Below, piece by piece: positions 20,581-29,479 of a stretch of DNA of 64,000 nucleotides. The DNA is from Pseudomonadota bacterium (GTDB lineage Bacteria > Pseudomonadota > Alphaproteobacteria > Rhodobacterales > Rhodobacteraceae). The DNA lies in NCBI GenBank assembly GCA_020161615.1, contig JAIUPD010000011.1, positions 142,058-206,057 of the forward strand, written 5' to 3'. How positions within the stretch are numbered: the stretch's first letter is position 1; the number at the start of each line of letters is the position of its first letter. The notes under the pieces were generated by a model. That model made no database searches and was not told where the DNA came from. It saw nothing but the letters and a program-made list of their open reading frames with translations. Both the position numbers and the translations under genes were made by a program.

Positions 20581-20962
20581 TCAGGAACTTCCTCACGCTA
20601 CCGCACGCGGACGGCCCCCAAATCGCCTGGCTGTGTGCGAGGGTGGCGGAAGCAACCACCGCCATATCGTTCGAATTCGAGCGGTAGCAAATGCTGCATG
20701 AGCAAACAAGGGGGATATGCAAATTTTCAGGAAGACCATGCAACAGCTAACGTTGGAAGGGTCGCTGAACTTGGCGTGAGGGGCCCAGCCATCGCTCGGT
20801 CTCGTTCAGGGACCTCGGTATCAGGGCTCTCGCGCAGGAGTCTGATGGCCCGGCGCTTGGCCATTTTCCTGAGTCCCACACCCGGCAAGAGCGCCAGGAG
20901 ATCAGGCCACATCAAAGCGTTACCGCCGGACGCCTGCGCCCTGCGGCGCCATTCCTCGTGCC
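20581..20962. other. Non-coding gap between the EPS regulator and the groEL terminator
   Basis: About 380 bases. The part next to the regulator should hold its promoter. Short frames occur on both strands, one of 62 residues on the minus strand at 20727-20915, but none has a recognisable domain or convincing start. It marks the far boundary of the low-GC island. Confidence 0.4.
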
Positions 20963-20992
20963 AAAGGAAAGGGGCGGCCCGAAGGCCGCCCC
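20963..20992 (-). terminator. Rho-independent terminator of groESL
   Basis: A perfect 9-base stem, GGGGCGGCC (20971-20979) with GGCCGCCCC (20984-20992), closes a four-base loop. On the minus strand it is followed by a T-rich tract, TTTCCTTT. It sits about 30 bases after the groEL stop. Confidence 0.85.
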
Positions 20993-21019
20993 GTCCCGTA
21001 TCCCGCGGTGAACCGCAGA

Positions 21020-22669
<1,650 letters not shown>

Positions 22670-22701
22670 TTAGGAATTTCGTTGAGGGAAGGGGGACAGG
22701 C

Positions 22702-22989
22702 TCAGGCGAGGATGCCGAGGATGTCGCTTTCCTTCATGATCAGCAGCTCTTCGCCGTTGATGGTGACCTCGGTGCCCGACCATTTGCCGAACAGGATGCG
22801 GTCGCCGGCTTTCACCGACATCGGGATCAGCTCGCCCGAATCCTTGCGCGCGCCTTCGCCGACCGCAACGATCTCGCCCTCGGCGGGCTTTTCCTTGGCG
22901 GAATCGGGGATGATCAGACCGCCCTTGGTCTTTTCGTCGCTGGCGACGCGGCGGACCGTCACGCGGTCATGGAGGGGTTTGAAAGCCAT
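22702..22989 (-). CDS. groES: 10 kDa co-chaperonin GroES
   Basis: Heptameric lid of GroEL, 95 residues, normal length. It begins [14 protein letters not shown] and contains the mobile loop [20 protein letters not shown]. It is the first gene of the groESL operon, preceded by a CIRCE operator and a sigma70-like promoter. Confidence 0.99.
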   Translation of the reverse strand: MAFKPLHDRVTVRRVASDEKTKGGLIIPDSAKEKPAEGEIVAVGEGARKDSGELIPMSVKAGDRILFGKWSGTEVTINGEELLIMKESDILGILA

Positions 22990-23025
22990 CTGTGAACACT
23001 CCCTAGGGTTCAGTGCGAATGGATC

Positions 23026-23052
23026 TTAGCACTCACTCAAGGCGAGTGCTAA
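23026..23052. promoter_or_regulatory. CIRCE operator (HrcA binding site)
   Basis: A perfect TTAGCACTC-N9-GAGTGCTAA inverted repeat sits 37 bases upstream of the groES start. This is the canonical heat-shock operator bound by HrcA, so groESL here is expected to be HrcA-repressed. Confidence 0.98.
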
Positions 23053-23060
23053 CGACGCCC

Positions 23061-23089
23061 TAGGTAGGCAGAGGTTTTCCGCCTGTCAA
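23061..23089 (-). promoter_or_regulatory. Putative sigma70 promoter of groESL
   Basis: On the minus strand TTGACA (23089-23084) is separated by 17 bases from TACCTA (23066-23061), just upstream of CIRCE. The -35 box is consensus; the -10 box is weak. Confidence 0.65.
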
Positions 23090-23123
23090 CACTTGAAACC
23101 GAGGATTTTTTCGCAGTCGGGGC

Positions 23124-23390
23124 TCAGCCCCGAAGATGCTGCGACGCAGCGTGAAACGCCGCCCAGGCACCGGGGCACAGCGCCTCGATCTCGGCCTCCG
23201 ACAGCGCCCCGCCGCCCGGATCGAAGGCCCGGATTCCGGCCCCATCGGCCAGCAGCAGCGCCACCGGCTCTTTCCGGCCCCAGCCCAGCAGGCGGGATTT
23301 CAGCCCCTCGACGCCGACCGAAGACCGGCTCAGCGCCGCGACCATCCTGCCCTGCGCCTCCACCGGGCTTTCCATCACCACAGGGCTCAT
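23124..23390 (-). CDS. Small hypothetical protein, 88 residues
   Basis: Not recognised. The start overlaps the stop of the DUF2953 gene by four bases, and codon use matches its neighbours, which supports it as the third gene of the operon. The protein is soluble-looking, with no signal or membrane segment. It has a central strand-like stretch (EPVALLLADGAGIRAFDPGG) and an acidic helix (LSEAEIEALCPGAWAAFHAA). Confidence 0.6.
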   Translation of the reverse strand: MSPVVMESPVEAQGRMVAALSRSSVGVEGLKSRLLGWGRKEPVALLLADGAGIRAFDPGGGALSEAEIEALCPGAWAAFHAASQHLRG

Positions 23391-23899
23391 CGCAGCCTCC
23401 AGACGAAGCGCAGCAGCACCGGCAGCAGGCGCGCCGGGACGACCGAAAGCACGATCTCGCCCTCGCCTTCCAGCGTCTGCCTATCAAAGAGCGGCAGCAG
23501 ACGAAACCCGCGCCAGGGCAGCGCCTGCAGGATCCCGCTGGCCTTGCCCCAGAATTCGCCGGTCAGGGCCGGATCGCCCAGGCCAATCCGTACCTCGCCC
23601 CTGAGCCGGTCGATGCGCACGCATCCCAGCGCCTCGAGCCCCGCTCGGGCGCCCGCGCGCAGCATCTTGGCCGAGGGGCGGCGCTTCTTCGCGGCCGGTT
23701 TCGCGGCGTCGGGCTTTGGCCCCGTCGGCTTGCGCGCCCGCGCGCTGTCCAGCAGCGCCACGGGCACCAAGCCGCCCAGAAGGCCAAGCTCCACCCGATA
23801 CCGCGGCGGATCGCTGCCAGCCACGGCCTGCAACCGCAGCGGCGCCAGCAACAGCGCCGCCACCAGCAGGAACACCCCGGCCAGCGCCCAAAGCATCAT
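23387..23899 (-). CDS. DUF2953-family membrane-anchored protein
   Basis: A 170-residue protein with one N-terminal membrane helix (LWALAGVFLLVAALLLAPLR). A basic linker rich in Lys, Pro and Ala (about 55-80) and a beta-rich C-terminal region follow. The arrangement matches DUF2953, whose function is unknown. It overlaps the upstream gerW-like gene by ATGA, and the pair recurs in alphaproteobacteria to my knowledge. The linker suggests an anchored domain exposed on one side of the inner membrane. Confidence 0.65.
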   Translation of the reverse strand: MMLWALAGVFLLVAALLLAPLRLQAVAGSDPPRYRVELGLLGGLVPVALLDSARARKPTGPKPDAAKPAAKKRRPSAKMLRAGARAGLEALGCVRIDRLRGEVRIGLGDPALTGEFWGKASGILQALPWRGFRLLPLFDRQTLEGEGEIVLSVVPARLLPVLLRFVWRLR

Positions 23900-24246
23900 G
23901 CCTCGGGCTTGCCCTTGGCCTTCATCACCTTGGCAACGGTCGAGCCCACGGCCTCGGCCATCGTCGCCATGTCGCCGCGCACCGGCTCGACCCTTGCGCC
24001 GCCCGCGTCGATGATGATGGCGCCGACCGGACGGATGCCGCCGCCCGCCGCCGTCCCCATGCCGTTGCCGGTCTGGCCCGCGACCCCGCCGGTGCCCCCG
24101 CCCGCGCCGAAACCGAAGCCGTAGCTGACGATGGGAATCACCGTCGCGCCGTCGCGGTCGATGGGATCGCCCAGCACGTTCTTGGCGTTGAGCAGCTTTT
24201 CCAGCTCGTCCACGGTGCCCTTGAGCAGTTTCACCACGTCGTCCAT
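23896..24246 (-). CDS. GerW/YtfJ-family protein
   Basis: A 116-residue protein. The N-terminal helix (VVKLLKGTVDELEKLLNAKNVLG) is followed by VIPIVSYGFGFGAGGG and a glycine-rich middle, then AIIIDAGGARVEPV. This is the pattern of the GerW (YtfJ) family first described in sporulating Firmicutes. This organism type does not sporulate, so the role is unknown. The ATG at 24246 is chosen for its AGGAGAGG ribosome site. It is the first gene of a three-gene operon with DUF2953. Confidence 0.85.
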   Translation of the reverse strand: MDDVVKLLKGTVDELEKLLNAKNVLGDPIDRDGATVIPIVSYGFGFGAGGGTGGVAGQTGNGMGTAAGGGIRPVGAIIIDAGGARVEPVRGDMATMAEAVGSTVAKVMKAKGKPEA

Positions 24247-24347
24247 GTGCCTCTCCTGTGCAGACAGCCCATTCTGGCGCATCCCGTGAGGCGCCGCCAT
24301 GATCTGTGTCACTTGCCCGGAACGGCGCGCAGGGCTACGCCATCGGC

Positions 24348-24806
24348 ATGTCGTTCGTGATCTCTCTCCTGCCCCTCCATCGCGGCACGCTGGCGCTCTG
24401 CGCCCTGCCCGCCTCGGCCGAGTCCCGGGCGGCCGTTCTGGATTTCGCTCCCGCGCTGATCCTGTCGCTGACGCCCGAGGACGAACTCGCCCGGCTCCAC
24501 GCCGCCGACCTGCCGGATTGGTGCGCGGCGGTGGGGATCCCCCGCCTCGCCTTCCCGGTCGAGGATTTCCAGACCCCGCCCGAGGGGGCCGACTGGGCGG
24601 CGATCAGCGCCCCGGCGACGGCTGTGCTGAAGGACGGCGGCCGCGTTCTGGTGCATTGCCGGGGCGGGCTGGGGCGCTCGGGCATGGTGGCACTGAGGCT
24701 GATGATCGAGGCGGGCGAAGCGCCGGACGCGGCCCTGCGGCGGCTGCGCGCGGCCCGTCCCGGCGCGGTCGAGACCGAGGCACAGGAACGCTGGGCGCAG
24801 GGCTGA
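24348..24806 (+). CDS. Dual-specificity / tyrosine phosphatase family protein
   Basis: A 152-residue protein with the cysteine phosphatase signature VHCRGGLGRSGMVAL (Cys-x5-Arg-Ser) near residue 103. An acidic residue that could serve as general acid lies in the preceding loop (VEDFQTPPEGADW). It has no signal peptide. It probably dephosphorylates a protein or small phosphorylated metabolite; the substrate cannot be inferred. The start at 24348 (MSFVISLLP) is preferred over upstream starts because the domain begins there. It is divergent from the GerW operon. Confidence 0.82.
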   Translation: MSFVISLLPLHRGTLALCALPASAESRAAVLDFAPALILSLTPEDELARLHAADLPDWCAAVGIPRLAFPVEDFQTPPEGADWAAISAPATAVLKDGGRVLVHCRGGLGRSGMVALRLMIEAGEAPDAALRRLRAARPGAVETEAQERWAQG

Positions 24807-24825
24807 GCCCCCCTTGGCAGCCGTG

Positions 24826-24905
24826 GGACTCCTGCCAAAAGGTTAATCGCGCAACCCAAAGCCTTGGAATTGCTGATCCAGACCCCCTGTCCCATGCGTG
24901 GGACA
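24826..24905 (-). repeat. Intergenic palindrome-plus-tail element, copy B
   Basis: Second copy of the element at 8123-8208, on the opposite strand. The palindrome TGTCCCACGCATGGGACA (minus strand) lies at 24905-24888, one central mismatch from perfect symmetry. A 41-base gap follows, then TTAACCTTTTGGCA at 24846-24833 and a trailing GTCCCACG. The palindrome starts two bases beyond the stop of the DUF2161 gene, between two converging genes as in copy A. Confidence 0.7.
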
Positions 24906-24907
24906 AC

Positions 24908-25582
24908 TCAGTCCGGCAGCGCCCCGTCCCAATCGGCAAGCCCCTTCCGACCCGCCTCGGTCAGCCCGTAGACCCCGGTCGCAACCCGCGCGAACCAGCC
25001 GTAATGATTGTCCGCCATGATCCGCGTGGCCCCCGGCACGCCGGTATCCCGCGCCACCGCCGCCCCTTTCGCCGCACCGTATTCCGCCAGATAGGCCGCG
25101 CATCTGAGCGCATCCTGCCGGTAGCCCGTCACCAGCCCGTGCCGAGTCGCGCCGCCGGCGTTCGGATCGCCTTGCCGGCGGGTGAATTCCTTTTCCAGCC
25201 GCGCCCGCTTCACCTTCGAGCCGCGCGGCGCATAGGGCCCGGGCTCGGCCAGAACCTCAACGAACCCGTCGCGCGCCCGCACGGTGATCAACCCCATCCC
25301 CAGCCTGCGGCAGAGCGCCGTATTCTCGACCAGCATCCGCCGCGCCTGCCGCCCCTCGGGGCGCAGCACCGCCAGATAGACCTGCGGCGACAGCGCCAGC
25401 CGGGCGATGCCCTGGTGGTAAAGCGCCAGCGAGAACTTGAGCTTCATCTCGACGATGACCGGATCGGCGCCCCCCATCGCCACCAGATCCGCCGCTCCGA
25501 TCTCGCCCTTGACCGACAGGCCCCGGCCTTCGAAATGCGCCTTGAGGGGCGGGTAGAGATCGGCTTCGCGCATCACGGACAT
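24908..25582 (-). CDS. DUF2161-family protein, PD-(D/E)XK nuclease-like
   Basis: A 224-residue soluble protein. The N-terminal half (residues 1-75) has a restriction-endonuclease-like pattern, KGEIGAADLVAMGG then PVIVEMKLKFS, giving the D...ExK set of PD-(D/E)XK folds. The C-terminal half looks like a winged helix (VARDTGVPGATRIMADNHYGWF and GVYGLTEAGRKGL). The family is widespread in Rhodobacteraceae, but its function is unknown to me. The start (MSVMREADLYPP) is chosen because upstream in-frame sequence is antisense to the next gene. Confidence 0.75.
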   Translation of the reverse strand: MSVMREADLYPPLKAHFEGRGLSVKGEIGAADLVAMGGADPVIVEMKLKFSLALYHQGIARLALSPQVYLAVLRPEGRQARRMLVENTALCRRLGMGLITVRARDGFVEVLAEPGPYAPRGSKVKRARLEKEFTRRQGDPNAGGATRHGLVTGYRQDALRCAAYLAEYGAAKGAAVARDTGVPGATRIMADNHYGWFARVATGVYGLTEAGRKGLADWDGALPD

Positions 25583-25636
25583 GACCTCAGATAACCCGGG
25601 CCGGAACCGCAGGGAAAGCCCCGGCGTTGTGCCTTC

Positions 25637-26338
25637 ATGCTGACCGCGCTGATCGTCCTTGCCCTGGTTGCCGCAGCGCTCCTGATCGGGGCGGCCTGGG
25701 GCCTTTGGGCGCCGCTGCCCGAAAAGCTGGAGGGGTTTCTCATCGCGATGGCGGGTGGCGCGCTGATCGTGTCGATCATGTCGGAATTGGTGGAACGTGC
25801 CGCGCCCCAGATCCCCTGGCTGGTGCTGGCGGGCAGCCTGATAGCCGGCGCCTGCACCTTCGTGGCCCTGGACAAATTCATCAAGCGCAAGCTCGGCGCG
25901 GAATCGGGCGGCGGGCTGCTGGTTTCGGTCACGCTGGACGGCATTCCCGAGAACCTGGCGCTGGGCGTCGCGCTGATCGGCGCCTCGGGGCTGGAGGTGG
26001 CGGCGCTGGCGGGCTCGATCTTCCTGTCGAACCTGCCCGAGGCCGCGGGCGGTGCCAAGGGAATGCTGGAGGACGGCTATTCGAAGGCCAAGGTCTTCGC
26101 CATCTGGGCCGCGACCGCGGTGCTGCTGGTCGGGGCTGCGCTTCTGGGCAACCTGGCACTGGCGGGCGTGGCGGCGCCGGCGCTGGCGACGATCCGCGTC
26201 TTTGCCGCCGGGGTCGTCGCGGCCTCGCTCGCCATCGAGGTCTTTCCCAAGGCCTATGATCAGGACCGCTATGCCACCGGATTCGCAGTGGCGCTGGGTC
26301 TGGTGGCGGCGCAGGGGCTGGGGCAACTGGGGGGCTGA
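25637..26338 (+). CDS. ZIP-family-like metal transporter
   Basis: A 233-residue integral membrane protein with about seven or eight hydrophobic helices. Two metal-site-like motifs are placed as in ZIP proteins: LDGIPENLALGV in helix 4 and LSNLPEAAGG in helix 5. The usual histidine of HNxPEG is replaced by aspartate, so metal choice may differ from zinc or the protein may not transport. It is divergent from the DUF2161 gene and precedes ppaC without evident coupling. Confidence 0.72.
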   Translation: MLTALIVLALVAAALLIGAAWGLWAPLPEKLEGFLIAMAGGALIVSIMSELVERAAPQIPWLVLAGSLIAGACTFVALDKFIKRKLGAESGGGLLVSVTLDGIPENLALGVALIGASGLEVAALAGSIFLSNLPEAAGGAKGMLEDGYSKAKVFAIWAATAVLLVGAALLGNLALAGVAAPALATIRVFAAGVVAASLAIEVFPKAYDQDRYATGFAVALGLVAAQGLGQLGG

Positions 26339-26433
26339 ACCTGCGACCCCGGCGGCTAGTGACAAGCCCTGCCCCCGCGCCTATAAAACGCGCGCCAAAT
26401 CGCCCCAGCCTGCGCATTCACGGGAAAACCCTC

Positions 26434-27351
26434 ATGACGATCCAAGTTTTCGGCCACAAATCGCCCGACACCGACTCGACCGGCTCGCCCATCGCCTGGG
26501 CCTGGTATCTGACGCACAAGGGGACGCCCGCCAAACCCGTGCTGCTGGGCGAGCCGAACACCGAAGCCGCTTTCGTGCTGAAACACTGGGGGCTGGACAA
26601 GCCCGAGATCATCCAGGGCGTCGAGGCCGGGGCGCCGGTCGTCATCGTCGACACCAACAACCCGGCCGAACTGCCCGCCGACATCAACAAGGCCGATATC
26701 CGCGCCATCATCGACCACCACAAGCTGGTGGGCGGGCTGGAAACCAAGGGGCCGATCGACATCACCGTCCGCCCGCTGGCCTGCACCGCCACCATCATGG
26801 CCGACCTGATGGGCGACGACCTCGTCGCCGCGCCACGCGGCGTGAAGGGGGCGATGCTGTCCTGCATCGTCTCGGACACGCTCGAATTCCGCTCGCCCAC
26901 AACCACGCCGCATGACAGGGCCGTGGCCGAGGCGCTGGCCAAGGATCTGGGCGTCGATCTGCATGCGCTGGCCGCGGCGATGTTCGAGGCGAAATCCGAC
27001 GTCTCGGCCTTTTCGGACGCGGAACTGCTGCGGATGGATTCGAAGGAATACACCGTCGCCGGGAAGGAGCTGCGCGTCTCGGTGCTGGAAACCACCGCGC
27101 CCAAGGTGGTACTGGACCGCAAGGCGAGCCTGATGGACTCGATGGTGGGCGTCGCCAAGGAAGACGGCGCCGATCAGGTGCTGTTGTTTGTCGTCGACAT
27201 CATCCGCGAGGAAGCGACGCTGCTGGTGCCCAACGCGCTGGTCAAGGAGATGGCCGAGAAGAGCTTCGGCGTCACCGTCACCGGCGATACCGTGGTGCTG
27301 CCGGGCGTGATGAGCCGCAAGAAGCAGATCATCCCGGCGCTGACCCTCTGA
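26434..27351 (+). CDS. ppaC: Manganese-dependent inorganic pyrophosphatase (family II, DHH)
   Basis: Cytoplasmic hydrolase of pyrophosphate, 305 residues. Family II signatures are visible: GHKSPDTDSTGSPIA, VIVDTNNPAE, IIDHHKLVGG (the DHH motif), and the C-terminal substrate-binding SRKKQIIP. The ATG at 26434 begins at the domain boundary; earlier in-frame starts would add a non-conserved basic leader. A double hairpin repeat and a T-tailed terminator follow. Confidence 0.96.
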   Translation: MTIQVFGHKSPDTDSTGSPIAWAWYLTHKGTPAKPVLLGEPNTEAAFVLKHWGLDKPEIIQGVEAGAPVVIVDTNNPAELPADINKADIRAIIDHHKLVGGLETKGPIDITVRPLACTATIMADLMGDDLVAAPRGVKGAMLSCIVSDTLEFRSPTTTPHDRAVAEALAKDLGVDLHALAAAMFEAKSDVSAFSDAELLRMDSKEYTVAGKELRVSVLETTAPKVVLDRKASLMDSMVGVAKEDGADQVLLFVVDIIREEATLLVPNALVKEMAEKSFGVTVTGDTVVLPGVMSRKKQIIPALTL

Positions 27352-27357
27352 CGGGGC

Positions 27358-27447
27358 CCGCGGGGGGCCAGCCCCCCGCACCCCCCGCCGGGAGGGTTTT
27401 GCACCCTCCCGGGCCCACCCGCAGGATATTTCCGGAACAAAGATGAA
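27358..27447. repeat. Composite hairpin repeat, copy 1
   Basis: A seven-base hairpin GGGGGGC/GCCCCCC (27362-27377) is followed by a ten-base hairpin CCGGGAGGGT/ACCCTCCCGG (27388-27412). Then comes the box AGGATATTTCC with CAAAGATGAAG. Related composites occur inverted at 41806-41866 and 44090-44182. This resembles intergenic repeats I recall from roseobacters. Confidence 0.6.
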
Positions 27448-27448
27448 G

Positions 27449-27476
27449 GGGCGCCGATGTCACCGGCGCCCTTTTT
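27449..27476 (+). terminator. Rho-independent terminator after ppaC
   Basis: The stem GGGCGCCG (27449-27456) with CGGCGCCC (27464-27471), a seven-base loop and a TTTTT run at 27472-27476. It separates ppaC from the MFS gene. Confidence 0.88.
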
Positions 27477-27552
27477 CCTTTGCCGCGCGTGGGTTGCTTG
27501 CCCAGAAGCCCGCCTGTAGCCTGCGCCGAAACAAGACTCCGGGGGCAAGGGC

Positions 27553-28716
27553 ATGGCGGGCACGAACTGGCGGGCGGTGGTGCTGGCCTATGCGATCGGC
27601 GTGATCGGCGCAGTGCAGGTGGGGCGGCTGGCGCCGGCCACCGAGGAATTGCGCGACGGGCTGTCGATGAGCCTGGCAAGCCTGGGCTGGGCGATCTCGA
27701 CCATCACCCTGCCCTCGGCCTTGCTGGGGGTGGCGGCCGGGCTCTGGGTCAGGCGGCGGGGCGCCCGCCAGGCGCTGCTTCTGGGCGCCGGGCTGCTGGC
27801 CGTGGCGGCGCTGGCGGCGAGCGCGGCGCCGAATGCGCTGCTGCTGACTCTGCTGCGCGGGGTCGAGGGGATCGGCTATCTGGCCATCGTCGTCGCGGCC
27901 CCCACGCTGATGGCCGAACAGGCGCAGGGCCGCGACCAGCAGGCGGCGCTGGCGCTTTGGGGCACCTTCTTCACCTTCGGGCTGAGCCTGGCGGCCATGG
28001 CAGGGGGCGGGCTGTCGGTCGCCTGGGGCTGGCGCGGCTGGTTTGCCGCCAATGCGCTGCTGGTGGCTGGCGCGGCGCTGCTGGCGCTCCGTGCCCTGCC
28101 TCGCGCGCCGGAACCCGTGCAGCTCGCGCCCGGGGCGGCGCCGGAACGCGGCCGCCTGGGGGCCGCCGCCTGGCTGCTGGGGGCGGCGTTCCTGGGCATG
28201 ACGCTGGTCACGCTGGCGCTGATGAGCATGATGCCGAGTTTCCTGATCGAGATGCGCGGCTTCACCCAGGCCGAGGCCGGGCGGGCCACCGGCCTGGTGG
28301 CGCTGGCGGCGATTGCCGGCAGCCTGTCCTATGGGCTGATCGGCAGCCGGATCCGGCCCGGACTGCTGATCGGGCTGGCGGGGGCGCTGCTGCTGCTCTG
28401 CGCCCTGCCTGCCTTCGATCCGCGGCTGGGGCTGGGCGCGGCCATGACGGCGGCGGTCATCGCGGTCTATGGGTCGGGCGTGCTGACGGGCTTCACCTTC
28501 GCCGCCGTGCCGCGCCTTGCCCCCTCGGCGGCCGAGGTCGGGCCGACCAATGGCCTGATCGCGCAACTGGGCAGCATCGGCGCCTTCCTCGGCCCGCCGC
28601 TGATCGGCGGGCTGGTCACGCGCTATGGCTGGCAGGCGCTGTCGCTTGCCATCATCGGCTTCACGCTGAGTTTTCTGATCCTGGGCTGGGCGGCGCTGAG
28701 GGCCGCTCAGAGGTAG
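27553..28716 (+). CDS. Major facilitator superfamily permease
   Basis: A 387-residue inner-membrane transporter with about twelve hydrophobic helices. The loop 2-3 motif appears as GLWVRRRGARQALLLG. The central cytoplasmic loop (about 185-205) is short. No substrate-specific signature was recognised; it resembles cyanate/nitrate-type or drug-type MFS carriers only in general form. The 3' end overlaps the converging PopZ-like gene by ten bases. Confidence 0.85.
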   Translation: MAGTNWRAVVLAYAIGVIGAVQVGRLAPATEELRDGLSMSLASLGWAISTITLPSALLGVAAGLWVRRRGARQALLLGAGLLAVAALAASAAPNALLLTLLRGVEGIGYLAIVVAAPTLMAEQAQGRDQQAALALWGTFFTFGLSLAAMAGGGLSVAWGWRGWFAANALLVAGAALLALRALPRAPEPVQLAPGAAPERGRLGAAAWLLGAAFLGMTLVTLALMSMMPSFLIEMRGFTQAEAGRATGLVALAAIAGSLSYGLIGSRIRPGLLIGLAGALLLLCALPAFDPRLGLGAAMTAAVIAVYGSGVLTGFTFAAVPRLAPSAAEVGPTNGLIAQLGSIGAFLGPPLIGGLVTRYGWQALSLAIIGFTLSFLILGWAALRAAQR

Positions 28717-29399
28717 GAGCGCTCGTCCAGGGCCTTGGCGATCTCGGCCCGGACCAGCTTGCGGACTTGCTGGGTGATGCGTTCGCCCAGTTGGCCCTTC
28801 AGCTCTTCGCGGACGATCTGGGCGACCAGGAGGCGCAGGGTTTCCTCGTCCAGAACCGTGTCTTCCTCGCCCGTCAGTGCCGCATCGTCATTCGGCGCGG
28901 CATGGAGGTAATCGGCGACATCCGCGGCGGGTTCGACCGCCGGTTCAGCGGCGATTTCCGCGCCGGGCTCTGACGCAGGCTCGGCGGCGGGGATGTCGGC
29001 CACGGGCGCCTCCCCACCAGGAAGCTCGGCCGGGGCGGCCTGATTGGCGACCTCGACCTCCTTGCCGCGATGGGCAAAGCTGAGCCGGCCGTAGAGTTCG
29101 GTCACGTTCGAGGCGCGCGGCGCCTCGCTGTCGGCGGCGTTGTCGCCCTCGAACTCGCTGGTGGCGAAGGCCGCTTCCAGCTCGGCGATCGTCGCCTCGA
29201 GCTTGCCGAAATCGGGGGCCGGGATGGCGACCTGCGCCTCGTCCGCCGCGGACTCGTCCTCGGGCGCCGCGTTGACGCGCTGGGCTTCGGTCAGGATCAG
29301 CCGCCCGGCTTCGGCACCCCGCCCGCCTTCCTGCGCGACCAGGCGACGGATCGACGTGAGAACGTCCTCAATCTCGCGATTGGTCATGGCGTCAGACAT
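28707..29399 (-). CDS. Acidic, disordered protein with PopZ-like (DUF2497-like) ends
   Basis: A 230-residue protein. The N-terminus MTNREIEDVLTSIRRLVAQE resembles the first helix of PopZ (consensus MEEILASIRRII). A long Ala/Glu/Pro-rich linker (about 50-175) follows. The C-terminus has two amphipathic helices (DEETLRLLVAQIVREELKG and GERITQQVRKLVRAEIAKAL) like the PopZ oligomerisation region. PopZ organises the cell pole and binds ParB in Caulobacter. The homology is suggested by architecture and short motifs only. It is a single gene converging on the MFS permease. Confidence 0.55.
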   Translation of the reverse strand: MSDAMTNREIEDVLTSIRRLVAQEGGRGAEAGRLILTEAQRVNAAPEDESAADEAQVAIPAPDFGKLEATIAELEAAFATSEFEGDNAADSEAPRASNVTELYGRLSFAHRGKEVEVANQAAPAELPGGEAPVADIPAAEPASEPGAEIAAEPAVEPAADVADYLHAAPNDDAALTGEEDTVLDEETLRLLVAQIVREELKGQLGERITQQVRKLVRAEIAKALDERSYL

Positions 29400-29479
29400 G
29401 GGGGGCCTCTGCTCGTTTTGAGACGAGGATAGCGCGGGAAGGCCCTCGAAACAATGGCGGATCGGCCGTGGCGTGACGC

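Noticed and set aside
20727-20915. 62-residue minus-strand frame upstream of the EPS regulator
   Set aside because: Short, no recognisable motif, no clear ribosome site; could be chance.
12979-20962. Complete integrative element at tRNA-Ser
   Set aside because: No integrase, no excisionase and no second copy of the tRNA 3' end found, so only an island of uncertain origin is claimed.
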